64,000 bases of DNA from Roseomonas mucosa ATCC BAA-692. GTDB lineage: Bacteria; Pseudomonadota; Alphaproteobacteria; Acetobacterales; Acetobacteraceae. Under the pieces are notes generated by a model that made no database searches, was not told where the DNA came from, and worked only from the letters and a program-made list of their open reading frames with translations. The stretch lies in the NCBI RefSeq assembly GCF_000622225.1, contig NZ_JHWD01000001.1, positions 124,001 through 188,000 on the forward strand, read 5' to 3'. The position numbers were made by a program, and so were the translations under genes. Position 1 is the first letter of the stretch, and every line of letters begins with the position of its first letter. Positions 1 through 7,809 of the stretch are shown piece after piece.

Positions 1-134
1 GCATCGGCCCAGGGGGCGTAGCCGAGGGTGACCTTCTGCCGCGCCTGCGCCAGGGCCGGGCGGGCGAGGGTGCCGGTGAGCAGCGTGCCGCCCGCGGCGG
101 CGGTGAGGGTGAGGAGGTTGCGCCGGTTCAGCAT
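1..134 (-). CDS. proX: glycine betaine ABC transporter substrate-binding protein, N-terminus only
   Basis: Only the first 44 codons lie in the window; the gene runs off the left edge. The start is the ATG at 134. The protein opens with a twin-arginine-like leader (NRRNLLTLTAAAGG, then a hydrophobic stretch ending ARPALAQ), so it is probably exported to the periplasm. The mature part begins KVTLGYAPWAD, a beginning typical of ProX/OpuAC-type betaine binders. It is last in the minus-strand order proV-proW-proX, 35 bases after proW, which supports its role as the periplasmic receptor of this importer. The exact ligand (betaine, proline betaine, choline) cannot be told from this fragment. Confidence 0.8.
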   Translation of the reverse strand, partial: MLNRRNLLTLTAAAGGTLLTGTLARPALAQARQKVTLGYAPWAD

Positions 135-169
135 GGGGCGTCTTCCTTTCTGCGGTTCGTGTGTGGCGG

Positions 170-1093
170 TCAGTGGCTGGCCAGGCGGGCGGCGGTGCCG
201 CCCTGCTTCGCCTCATCCTCACCCTGGGCCTTGCGCGCGAAGAGCGCGCGCAGGCCGGGGACCAGGGCGGGGCGCTTCTGGCCGAAGCTCTGGGTGATGC
301 GGTCGAGCAGCACGGCCAGGATCACGACGGCGAGGCCGCCCTCGAAGCCGGTGCCGACATCGAGGCGCTGGATGCCGGTGAGCACGGTGTTGCCCAACCC
401 GCCCGCGCCGATCATCGAGGCGATCACCACCATCGACAGCGACAGCATGATCGTCTGGTTGATGCCGGCCATGATGGAGGGCAGCGCGTTCGGGAGCTGC
501 ACCTTCATCAGCAGCTGGCCCGGCGTGCAGCCGAAGGCAAGGCCCGCCTCGATGAACTCGCTGTTCACCTGGCGCAGGCCCAGATTGGTCAGGCGCACGA
601 CCGGCGGCATGGCGAAGATCACCGTGGCGATCGTGCCGGGCACGGCGCCGAGGCCGAAGAACATGGCGGCCGGGATCAGGTAGACGAAGGCCGGCATGGT
701 CTGCATCAGGTCGAGCACGGGGCGGACCACCAGGGCCACGGCCTCGCTGCGCGCCATGGCGATGCCGAGCGGCACGCCGACCACGATGGCGATGACGGTG
801 GCGGAGAGGACGAGGGAGAGGGTCTCCATCGTGCGCTCCCAGAGATCCATGCCGAGGACCACGAAAAGGGCTGCCACGGCGAAGAGGGCGAACTTCCAGC
901 CCACGCGCCAGAGGGCGAGGAGCACGATCACCGCCACGGCGGCCAGCGGCGGGACGCCGGTCAGGGCCGCCTTGATGGTGCCGGTGACGAAGCCGATCAC
1001 CATGGCGATGCCGTCGAGGAAAGGCATGAAGTGGTCGAGGATGTAGTTGACGACGGTGTCGGCGGCTTCGCCGATGCCGAGATGCATGTTCAT
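170..1093 (-). CDS. proW: glycine betaine/proline ABC transporter permease
   Basis: A 307-residue inner-membrane permease of the ProW/OpuAB family, the channel of an osmoprotectant importer. Several hydrophobic segments are visible. The cytoplasmic coupling loop EAGLAFGCTPGQLLMKVQLP is near residue 190; this EAA loop docks on the ATPase. A second in-frame ATG lies two codons downstream (MNMHLG). It lies between proV (73 bases upstream) and proX (35 bases downstream) on the same strand, so the three genes form one operon. Length and motif match the family; substrate choice within the betaine/choline group is open. Confidence 0.9.
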   Translation of the reverse strand: MNMHLGIGEAADTVVNYILDHFMPFLDGIAMVIGFVTGTIKAALTGVPPLAAVAVIVLLALWRVGWKFALFAVAALFVVLGMDLWERTMETLSLVLSATVIAIVVGVPLGIAMARSEAVALVVRPVLDLMQTMPAFVYLIPAAMFFGLGAVPGTIATVIFAMPPVVRLTNLGLRQVNSEFIEAGLAFGCTPGQLLMKVQLPNALPSIMAGINQTIMLSLSMVVIASMIGAGGLGNTVLTGIQRLDVGTGFEGGLAVVILAVLLDRITQSFGQKRPALVPGLRALFARKAQGEDEAKQGGTAARLASH

Positions 1094-1166
1094 GGAACGG
1101 GTTCCGGTGCTGTGGGCCCGAGGGGGCGCGGGAAGGTCCGCGGCAGGGCGCTGCGGAGGCCTCGCC

Positions 1167-2447
1167 TCAGGCGGCGCGGTCCAGGGTCATCAGCAGGGCG
1201 GACTTGCTGATGGAGCCGATGTAGCGCCGCTGCGCGTCGATCACGGGCACGGGCCAGGGGCTCTGCGCGACGCGGCCGAGCACGTCGGACAGCGTCTGGT
1301 CGGCGTCGATCGGCTCGATCTCGGACAGGAAGGCGCGGTGATAGGGGTCCGCCTCGCCGCTGCGGGCGGCGCGGGCGAGGGATTCCGCGCTGACCATGCC
1401 GTGGTAGCGGCGGTCGCGCCCCACCACGATGGCGACGTCGCGGTCGTGCCGGCGCATGCGCTCCAGTGCCGCCGGGACGGCGAGGCCCTTGCGCTCGATC
1501 AGCACGACCTGCGCGTCGCGCGCCACGTCGCCGGCGCGGAAGACCTGCGACACGTCCACGTTGCGGAAGAAGGAGCGGACATAGTCGTTGGCCGGGTTGG
1601 TCACGATCTCGTCCGGCGTGCCGACCTGCACCACGTTGCCGTGCTGCATGATGGCGATGCGGTCGCCGATGCGCATGGCCTCGTCGAGGTCGTGGCTGAC
1701 GAAGATGATGGTGCGGCTGTGCTCGGACTGCAGGCGCAGAAGCTCGTCCTGCATCTCCGTGCGGATCAGCGGGTCGAGGGCCGAGAAGGCCTCGTCCATC
1801 AGCAGCACGGTCGGCTCGCTCGCCAGCGCGCGGGCGAGGCCGACGCGCTGCTTCATGCCGCCCGAAAGCTGGTCGGGGCGGCTCGGGGCATAGGCGGCGA
1901 GGCCCACGCCCTCCAGCGCCGCCATGGCCTTGGCATGGCGCTCCGCCTCGGCCACGCCCGCGACCTCCAGCCCGAAGGCGGCGTTGTCGAGCACCGTGCG
2001 GTTGGGCAGCAGGGCGAAGGACTGGAAGACCATGCTCATGTCGCGGCGGCGCAGCTCGGTCAGCTCGCGCTTCGACATGCGGGTGATGTCCTGGCCCTCC
2101 ACCAGGATGGCGCCGGAGGTCGGCTCGATCAGGCGGTTGAGCAGGCGCAGCAGGGTGGACTTGCCGGAGCCGGAAAGGCCCATGATCACGAAGATCTCGC
2201 CGGCCATGATGTCGAAGTTCGCGCCGTTGACACCCAGCGTGCAGCCGGTCTCGGCGTGGATCTCGTCCTTGCCCTTGCCCTGGCGCACCATCTCCATGGC
2301 GCGGTCGGGATGGTCGCCGAAGACCTTGTAGACATCGCGCAGGGCGATCTTCACCTGCGGCTCGGTGGCCGTGTCTGCGGTGGTCATCGCCAGTGGGGAA
2401 CCGGTCGCGGACATCCCGGGGGATGTCGCGGTCGTCGCCGTATCCAT
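1167..2447 (-). CDS. proV: glycine betaine/proline ABC transporter ATP-binding protein
   Basis: A 426-residue ATPase of the ProV/OpuAA type that energises betaine uptake. In order it shows Walker A (GLSGSGKST), the Q-loop region (MVFQSFALLPNRTV), the ABC signature (LSGGMKQRVGLARAL), Walker B (VLLMDEAFSALD) and the H-loop (FVSHDLDEA). A C-terminal tail of about 150 residues fits a tandem CBS module, the known ionic-strength sensor of this family. I chose ATG 2447 because GGGAGAGG lies five bases upstream; the open frame extends to 2495 without a better ribosome site. It is the first gene of the operon and is preceded by a long gene-free region likely to hold the promoter. Confidence 0.92.
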   Translation of the reverse strand: MDTATTATSPGMSATGSPLAMTTADTATEPQVKIALRDVYKVFGDHPDRAMEMVRQGKGKDEIHAETGCTLGVNGANFDIMAGEIFVIMGLSGSGKSTLLRLLNRLIEPTSGAILVEGQDITRMSKRELTELRRRDMSMVFQSFALLPNRTVLDNAAFGLEVAGVAEAERHAKAMAALEGVGLAAYAPSRPDQLSGGMKQRVGLARALASEPTVLLMDEAFSALDPLIRTEMQDELLRLQSEHSRTIIFVSHDLDEAMRIGDRIAIMQHGNVVQVGTPDEIVTNPANDYVRSFFRNVDVSQVFRAGDVARDAQVVLIERKGLAVPAALERMRRHDRDVAIVVGRDRRYHGMVSAESLARAARSGEADPYHRAFLSEIEPIDADQTLSDVLGRVAQSPWPVPVIDAQRRYIGSISKSALLMTLDRAA

Positions 2448-3178
2448 ATGCCTCTCCCAGTTGGCCATCCGCCCTGGGATGGCACTCACCTCCATGCGAG
2501 CGGCCGCCGGCAGGCACGGCCGCTATGAGCACAGAACGGGCGGAAAGTTCCTTGTCGGACCCTTCTGCCCCGAAAATGACACAATGATGTGCCGCTGCCG
2601 TAAATAAGCTCGATCGCGATGTAGAATGGATGAACTGGATTGTCCACACCTAACGGCACAGACATGCGCTATGTGGGAAGCAATCCGGAAAGATGATTAC
2701 CTGCGCATGGCCAGGAGTTATGGGCCGGGTCCATCGGCGGCAGGGCGAATTATTCTTGTGGCGCCCTGGGATATGCTCGGTGTGCGAAGGCTTTTCCTGC
2801 CTGGCTTCCGCGCGGAGGAAAGGATTAACTGATCCGGTTCTGGGACACCCTATCACGATATTGTAACCTCGTGAAACAGCGCGCGCAGATTGCCGAATCG
2901 GGTTCACTCTTCACCGCGAAATGACCATCCATTCGCCAGCCCTCCGGCTGGAATCTTCTGGAAAATGGCCTCGTTTCCGCCCAGATCAGGGATAGCCGGA
3001 CCGCCGCTTTCCAGGACGGGCCCGGTGGCGGGCAGACCGATCGATGGAGCACGGCGCCACAAGCAGCGATGGGCCCGGGCAGGAGTCCTGACCCGGCCCG
3101 GTCACTCTCTGGACCGCCTCGGCCACGTGCCCCTCCCATGGTTCCCGCCGGGCCCATGCATTCGGGAGGGTAGAGAGA
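2448..3178. other. gene-free region upstream of proV and of the DUF2189 gene
   Basis: About 730 bases between two divergently oriented genes, with short AT-richer patches near 2570-2660 and 2690-2760. I find no convincing coding frame. One inverted repeat is clear: TCACGA at 2853-2858 and TCGTGA at 2869-2874, ten bases apart. A similar arm pair is fused into a perfect palindrome at 53171-53184. The region presumably carries the promoters for both sides, but I cannot assign a -35/-10 pair with confidence. Confidence 0.4.
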
Positions 3179-3973
3179 ATGGTGAGGAATCCGTCCGCGG
3201 CCGCCGGCACCATGGGGGTGCCCGCGCGTCCCGTCATCCGCCGCATCGGCTATGACGACCTGCGCGCCGCGCTGTCCGAAGGATGGTGTGATTTCCGGGA
3301 AACACCGACCCAGCTGGTCTTCCTGGGTGTGATCTACCCACTGGTCGGCTTCGTCGCCGCCCGCGCGGCCTTCGGCTACGAGCTGCTGCCGCTGCTCTTC
3401 CCCATGCTGGCGGGCATCAGCCTGCTCGGCCCTGTCGCTGCGCTGGGGCTCTATGAGATCAGCCGCCGCCGCGAGCGTGGCGAGCCGGCCTCCTGGGTGA
3501 ACGCCTTCGACGTGCTGCGCTCGCCCTCGCTCTTCTCCATCGCGGCGCTGGGCGTGGTGCTCTTCGCCATCTTCGTCGCCTGGCTCTTCGTGGCCAAGGC
3601 CATCTATGTCGCCACGCTGGGCGCCGCCCCGCCGGACTCGATGGGCGAGTTCCTGCGCGACGTGCTGCGGACGCGCGAGGGGCGCAGCATGATCCTGCTC
3701 GGCAACGGCGCGGGCTTCTTCTTCGCCCTGCTGGTGCTGAGCATCTCGGCGGTGTCCTTCCCGCTCCTGCTGGACCGCGATGTCGGCGTGGCGGAGGCGG
3801 TGCGCGCCTCGATGCGGGCCATGGCCACCAATCCGGGGCCGATGCTCGGCTGGGGCCTGGCCGTGGCGGTGCTGCTGGTCCTGGGCTCGCTGCCCTGCTT
3901 CGTCGGGCTGGCCGTGGTCATGCCCGTCCTGGGCCACGCCACCTGGCACCTGTACCGGCGCCTCGTGGCATGA
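3179..3973 (+). CDS. DUF2189 family integral membrane protein
   Basis: A 264-residue inner-membrane protein with about six hydrophobic segments. It matches what I know of the DUF2189 family, notably ISLLGPVAALGLYEISRRRE, the middle W-x-N-A-F-D segment (residues 101-106), and FPLLLDRDVGVAEAVRASM near residue 200. The family has no established biochemical function. It is a single gene, convergent with the alcohol dehydrogenase gene that ends 36 bases away. The ATG at 3179 follows GGGAGGGTAGAGA, an adequate ribosome site. Confidence 0.8.
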   Translation: MVRNPSAAAGTMGVPARPVIRRIGYDDLRAALSEGWCDFRETPTQLVFLGVIYPLVGFVAARAAFGYELLPLLFPMLAGISLLGPVAALGLYEISRRRERGEPASWVNAFDVLRSPSLFSIAALGVVLFAIFVAWLFVAKAIYVATLGAAPPDSMGEFLRDVLRTREGRSMILLGNGAGFFFALLVLSISAVSFPLLLDRDVGVAEAVRASMRAMATNPGPMLGWGLAVAVLLVLGSLPCFVGLAVVMPVLGHATWHLYRRLVA

Positions 3974-4009
3974 GGGGAGGCGGCCGGGGCCCTGCGCCCC
4001 GGCCGGCCG

Positions 4010-5065
4010 TCAGGCGGCCTCGGGCAGGGTCGCCATGTCGATCACGAAGCGGTACTTTACGTCGGACCGGATCATGCGCTCATAGGCGGTGTTGATCTCG
4101 TCCATGCGGATCATCTCGATGTCCGAGGTGATGCCGTGCTCGCCGCAGAAATCCAGCATCTCCTGCGTTTCCGCGATGCCGCCGATCAGCGAGCCGGCGA
4201 AGCTGCGGCGCTTGAAGATCAGGCTGAACACGGCGACCGGCAGGGGCTGCTCCGGCGCGCCCACCTGCACCAGCGTGCCGTCGCGCTTCAGCAGGCCGAG
4301 ATAGGCGTTGATGTCGTGCTGGGCCGCCACGGCGTCGAGGATGAAGTCGAAGCTGTTGGCCTCCCTGGCCATCGCCGCCTCGTCCCGTGACAGCACCACC
4401 TCGTGCGCGCCGAGGCGCAGCGCGTCCTCGACCTTGCTGGCGGAGGTGGTGAAGAGCACGACATGCGCGCCGAAGGCCCGTGCGAACTTCACCGCCATGT
4501 GGCCGAGCCCGCCCAGGCCGACGATGCCGACGCGCTGGCCGGGGCCGACCTTCCAGTGCCGCAGCGGGGAATAAGTGGTGATGCCGGCGCAGAGCAGCGG
4601 CGCCACCGCGGCGAGGTCCAGCTTCTCCGGCACCTTCAGCACGAAGGCCTGGTCCACCACCACGGCGCGGGAATAGCCGCCGAAGGTATGGCCGCCGCCG
4701 TGCCTGTCCTCGCCGTTATAGGTGCCGATGAAGCCGCGCTCGCAGTACTGCTCCAGCCCTTCCTGGCAGCTCGCGCATTCGCGGCAGGAATCGACCATGC
4801 AGCCGACGCCGGCGAGGTCGCCCACCTTGAAGCGGGTCACGGCATCGCCGACCGCCGCGACGCGGCCGACGATCTCATGGCCGGGCACGCAGGGATAAAG
4901 GGTGTTGTGCCACTCGTTGCGGGCCTGGTGCAGGTCGGAGTGGCAGACGCCGCAATAGAGGATGTCGATTCGCACATCCGTCGGGCCGGGATCGCGGCGC
5001 TCGAAGGTGAAGGGGGCGAGCGGTGCCGTGGCCGCTTCCGCGGCATAGCCGGTGCAGGTGAACAT
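4010..5065 (-). CDS. zinc-dependent NAD(P) alcohol dehydrogenase (cinnamyl-alcohol/YahK-like)
   Basis: A 351-residue medium-chain dehydrogenase that interconverts alcohols and aldehydes. Visible are the catalytic zinc region (CGVCHSDLHQARNEW, then PGHEIVGRV), the four-cysteine structural-zinc lobe (C-R-E-C-A-S-C plus a following C), and the nucleotide-binding turn GLGGLGHMAVKFA. These place it in the CAD/YahK branch of the zinc ADHs, which reduce a broad range of aldehydes. ATG 5065 is preceded by GAGGA at good spacing; longer readings through the GC-rich upstream frame start without a ribosome site. It lies 270 bases downstream of isocitrate lyase with a hairpin between, so it is probably a separate transcript. 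Confidence 0.88.
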   Translation of the reverse strand: MFTCTGYAAEAATAPLAPFTFERRDPGPTDVRIDILYCGVCHSDLHQARNEWHNTLYPCVPGHEIVGRVAAVGDAVTRFKVGDLAGVGCMVDSCRECASCQEGLEQYCERGFIGTYNGEDRHGGGHTFGGYSRAVVVDQAFVLKVPEKLDLAAVAPLLCAGITTYSPLRHWKVGPGQRVGIVGLGGLGHMAVKFARAFGAHVVLFTTSASKVEDALRLGAHEVVLSRDEAAMAREANSFDFILDAVAAQHDINAYLGLLKRDGTLVQVGAPEQPLPVAVFSLIFKRRSFAGSLIGGIAETQEMLDFCGEHGITSDIEMIRMDEINTAYERMIRSDVKYRFVIDMATLPEAA

Positions 5066-5285
5066 GCGGATGTCCTCGCACGAAGAAGGCAGGGGAAAGG
5101 ATCGCGGCCGCCCTCGTGGGTGGCGCGGTTGGAAAAGGCGGCAAAAGAGCGCGTGCGGGGAACTTGGCGATGGGAAGGGGTTTTGGCCAGATCTCCCGGC
5201 GCCCGGATGGGAGGGGGAGGCGGGCTGATCAAGGGAAGGTGATGGGCGGCGGAGCCTTCCTCCCAAAGGGCGGCGAACAGGCGAA

Positions 5286-5311
5286 GGGCCGCCCCGGTGC
5301 GGGGGCGGCCC
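5286..5311 (-). terminator. hairpin downstream of isocitrate lyase
   Basis: Perfect 10-base inverted repeat GGGCCGCCCC / GGGGCGGCCC with a six-base loop, 25-50 bases past the isocitrate lyase stop codon. There is no T-run, so it may be a transcript-end stabiliser rather than a classic intrinsic terminator. Confidence 0.55.
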
Positions 5312-5335
5312 TGGCGTTGTGGAGGAGACGCCCCT

Positions 5336-6994
5336 TCAGGCGAACTGGTTCATCGTGTTGTGGGCGCCGCTGGCCTTGAGCGCGGCCTCGCCGGCGAAGT
5401 ACTCCTTGTGCTCGTCGCCGATATCGGAGCCCGCCATGTTCTGGTGGCGGACGCAGGCGACGCCGCGGCGGATCTCCTGCCGCTGCACGTCCAGCACGTA
5501 GCCGAGCATGCCCTGCTCGCCGAAATACTTCTGCGACAGCGTGTCGGTGGACAGCGCGGCCGTGTGATAGGTCGGCAGCGTGATCAGGTGATGGAAGATG
5601 CCGGCACGCTTCGAGGCATCGGCCTGGAAGCTGCGGATGCGGGCATCCGCCTCCTCCGCCAGATCGCTCCCGTCATAGTCCACGCTCATCAGCTTCGCGC
5701 GGTCATAGGCGGAAACGTCGCGGCCTTCCTCCTTCCAGGCATCATAGACCTGCTGGCGGAAGCTCAGCGTCCAGTTGAAGGAAGGCGAGTTGTTGTACAC
5801 CAGCTTGGCGTTCGGCACGACCTCGCGCACCCGGTCCATCATGCTGGCGATCTGCTCGACATGCGGCTTCTCGGTCTCGATCCAGAGCAGGTCGGCGCCG
5901 TTCTGCAGCGAGGTGATGCTGTCCAGCACGCAACGGTCCGCGCCGGTGCCAGGACGGAACTGATAAAGGTTGCTGGGCAGGCGCTTCGGGCGCAGCAGCC
6001 TGCCCTCGCGGCGGATCAGCACGTCGCCGTCCTTCGCCTGCCCGGCGGTGATCTCCTCGCAGTCCAGGAAGGCGTTGTACTGGTCGCCGAGATCGCCCGG
6101 CTCGCGGCTATAGGCGATCTGCTTGGTCAGGCCGGCGCCCAGCGAGTCCGTGCGGGTGACGATGATGCCCTCCGGCACGCCGAGCTCCAGGAAGGCGTAG
6201 CGGATGGCGCGGATCTTCTGGATGAAGTCCTCGTGCGGCACCGTCACCTTGCCGTCCTGGTGGCCGCACTGTTTCTCGTCGGAAACCTGGTTCTCGATCT
6301 GCAGCGCACAGGCGCCCGCCTCGATCATCTTCTTCGCCAGGAGATAGGTCGCCTCGGCATTGCCGAAGCCCGCGTCGATATCGGCGATGATCGGCACCAC
6401 ATGCGTCTGGTGGCTTTCCGCCCTGGCCAGCAGCTCCGCCGCCTTCGCCTGGTCGCCCGCGGCCTGGGCCTTGTCATAGGCGCGGAACAGGTCGTTCACC
6501 TCGCGCGAGTCCGCCTGGCGCAGGAAGGTGTAGATCTCCTCGATCAGCGCGGGGACGCTGGTCTTCTCGTGCATCGACTGGTCGGGCAGGGGGCCGAATT
6601 CCGAGCGCAGCGCCGCCACCATCCAGCCGGAGAGGTAGATGTAGCGCCGCTCCGTGCCGCCGAAATGCTTCTTCACCGCGATCATCTGCTGCTGGGCGAT
6701 GAAGCCGTGCCAGGCGCCGAGCGACTGGGTGTAGAGCGCCGGGTCCCTGTCATAGGCCGCCATGTCGGCGCGCATGATGCCGGCGGTGTAGCGCGCGATG
6801 TCGAGGCCGGTGCGGAAGCGGTTCTGCAGGCGCATGCGGGCGGCGGATTCGGGGCTGATCGCGTCCCAGGTGCCGTGCCGGCTCTCCACCAGCTTGCCGA
6901 TCTGCTCGACATCGTCGCGATAGGCGGAGGCGCCGCCACGCGGGCCCGGGAAGCCGCCGCTCAGTCCATCCGGTGCGTGGTTCGGGAAGGGCAT
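5336..6994 (-). CDS. aceA: isocitrate lyase
   Basis: Cleaves isocitrate to glyoxylate and succinate, the first step of the glyoxylate shunt used for growth on acetate or fatty acids. The 552-residue protein is the longer, Pseudomonas-type form. The active-site loop reads EKQCGHQDGKVTVPHEDF (the catalytic Cys is in KQCGH), followed by IIVTRTDSLGAGLTKQIAY, then WIETEKPH and NNSPSFNW. ATG 6994 has AGGAACAGAG just upstream. The gene follows a small protein gene 61 bases away on the same strand, and the pair may share the promoter region near 7380-7450. Malate synthase is not in the window. Confidence 0.95.
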   Translation of the reverse strand: MPFPNHAPDGLSGGFPGPRGGASAYRDDVEQIGKLVESRHGTWDAISPESAARMRLQNRFRTGLDIARYTAGIMRADMAAYDRDPALYTQSLGAWHGFIAQQQMIAVKKHFGGTERRYIYLSGWMVAALRSEFGPLPDQSMHEKTSVPALIEEIYTFLRQADSREVNDLFRAYDKAQAAGDQAKAAELLARAESHQTHVVPIIADIDAGFGNAEATYLLAKKMIEAGACALQIENQVSDEKQCGHQDGKVTVPHEDFIQKIRAIRYAFLELGVPEGIIVTRTDSLGAGLTKQIAYSREPGDLGDQYNAFLDCEEITAGQAKDGDVLIRREGRLLRPKRLPSNLYQFRPGTGADRCVLDSITSLQNGADLLWIETEKPHVEQIASMMDRVREVVPNAKLVYNNSPSFNWTLSFRQQVYDAWKEEGRDVSAYDRAKLMSVDYDGSDLAEEADARIRSFQADASKRAGIFHHLITLPTYHTAALSTDTLSQKYFGEQGMLGYVLDVQRQEIRRGVACVRHQNMAGSDIGDEHKEYFAGEAALKASGAHNTMNQFA

Positions 6995-7055
6995 GTCTCT
7001 GTTCCTGCTGTCGTGAAGGCGTCTGCCGTGGTGGCCGTGGTGCGGCCCGGAAGGG

Positions 7056-7307
7056 TCAGCTGTAGTGGAGGTCGTCGTGCACGGCGCTGCTGGGCGTACG
7101 CACGCTGGCCGCGTCGGCCACCAGGCGCTCGGGCCGCAGGCCCACCGGCCCTTCCTCACGACGATCGTTCGCCCAGTCGTGGTTGTGCACCAGGCCGTCG
7201 TCATAGGTGTTCTCGTCCCGCGGCTGCGCGGACGCCGCGTCGCTGGCCGGCAGGTTCCGCGACTGGGTCACGGCGGGGATGGTCTGGGTCTTGGTGGTGA
7301 TGAACAT
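7056..7307 (-). CDS. small hypothetical protein upstream of isocitrate lyase
   Basis: An 83-residue soluble, charged protein (begins MFITTKTQTIP, contains HNHDWANDRREEG, ends HDDLHYS). I do not recognise it. The ATG at 7307 is favoured because AGGGAGA lies about eight bases upstream; an ATG at 7352 would add 15 residues with a weaker site. It precedes aceA by 61 bases in the same direction, so it is probably co-transcribed. Its low predicted order and acidic/basic mix suggest a small regulatory or accessory protein, but that is only inference. Confidence 0.6.
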   Translation of the reverse strand: MFITTKTQTIPAVTQSRNLPASDAASAQPRDENTYDDGLVHNHDWANDRREEGPVGLRPERLVADAASVRTPSSAVHDDLHYS

Positions 7308-7381
7308 GGCTTCGGTCTCCCTCTGATCCGAGAACGACTTCTCGTCGGACATAGAACGTCCGTCCCGCCTCGGAGGGAACA

Positions 7382-7449
7382 CCGGATTTACATCCGGCCT
7401 TGTAAAGCTGTTACATGATTTACTGCTGATTTATTCAATGAGTAAACTC
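7382..7449 (-). promoter_or_regulatory. cluster of inverted repeats in the aceA-side promoter region
   Basis: An AT-rich island in GC-rich surroundings, upstream of the small gene and aceA. It contains CCGGAT-TTAC-ATCCGG (7382-7397), TGTAA-AGCTG-TTACA (7401-7415), TTTACT at 7419-7424 with AGTAAA at 7441-7446, and the palindrome GAGTAAACTC (7440-7449). Such packing is typical of operator sites for a dimeric regulator. Which regulator binds (for example a short-chain fatty acyl/acetate regulator) is not known from the sequence. Confidence 0.5.
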
Positions 7450-7546
7450 TGTAAAGAAATGCACTTCTTGGCCGGGAGGTATGGCCGGATGCCGGAGAGT
7501 GGCTGCGGCCGGTTCCGGAATGGTGCGGGGCAGCACGGAATCCGCG

Positions 7547-7576
7547 TTGACGCCACCAGCCATCGCCATCCATCCT
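7547..7576 (+). promoter_or_regulatory. candidate sigma-70-like promoter for the structured RNA
   Basis: TTGACG at 7547-7552 and CATCCT at 7571-7576, 18 bases apart, with the predicted start falling at about 7581. That is exactly where the closing stem of the RNA candidate begins. The -10 is a weak match. Confidence 0.4.
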
Positions 7577-7580
7577 GTTC

Positions 7581-7738
7581 GCGGAATGTTGAGCCGACTC
7601 CTCCCCGTTGCGCGACAAGCGCTGCAAGCACAGCCGGTCACGGCCTGTGCCGAGGGGATGCGTGTGACCTGTCCGGGCCCCGGCCCGGCACAGGGCGGTG
7701 GCCGGAGACGATCCGCCTCCTAAGGACCCGACATCCGC
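7581..7738 (+). ncRNA. structured RNA, possible 6S RNA
   Basis: About 158 bases without a reading frame fold into a rod. GCGGAATGTTG (7581-7591) pairs with CGACATCCGC (7729-7738) with one bulge. GAGGGGATGCGT (7652-7663) pairs with ACGATCCGCCTC (7708-7719) with two bulges. The apex CCTGT-CCGGGCC-CC-GGCCCGG-C-ACAGG spans 7668-7694. A side hairpin at 7628-7650 (GCACAG...CTGTGC) lies in the 5' strand of the central open region. A promoter-like pair lies upstream and an intrinsic terminator follows. Length, rod shape and central bubble resemble 6S RNA, the RNA-polymerase-binding regulator. However, the 5'-strand hairpin is atypical, and a cis-acting leader of the LysE gene is the alternative. Confidence 0.45.
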
Positions 7739-7750
7739 AACCCTCAGCAG

Positions 7751-7781
7751 GCCCCGCCGACATCATGTCGCGGGGCTTTTT
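7751..7781 (+). terminator. intrinsic terminator between the RNA candidate and the LysE gene
   Basis: GCCCCGC (7751-7757) pairs with GCGGGGC (7770-7776), extended inward by GACAT/ATGTC, and is followed by five T. It ends 28 bases before the GTG start of the LysE-family gene. It could end the upstream RNA or act as an attenuator for the exporter. Confidence 0.75.
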
Positions 7782-7809
7782 CTTTGCCTTCGCCGAACGG
7801 GAGTTCCGC

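Noticed and set aside
2626-2832. 68-residue frame upstream of the DUF2189 gene
   Set aside because: No ribosome site and no recognisable pattern in the translated protein; it lies in a likely promoter region.
5297-7300. Long open frame on the plus strand opposite isocitrate lyase
   Set aside because: Composition (runs of Val, Ala, Gly, His, Asp) is that of antisense reading of a GC-rich gene, and it fully overlaps a certain gene.
7560-7800. Known riboswitch classes (glycine, TPP, cobalamin, SAH, guanidine) or SRP RNA
   Set aside because: None of the conserved core sequences I know for these could be found; the GGAA tetraloop and internal loop of SRP RNA are absent.
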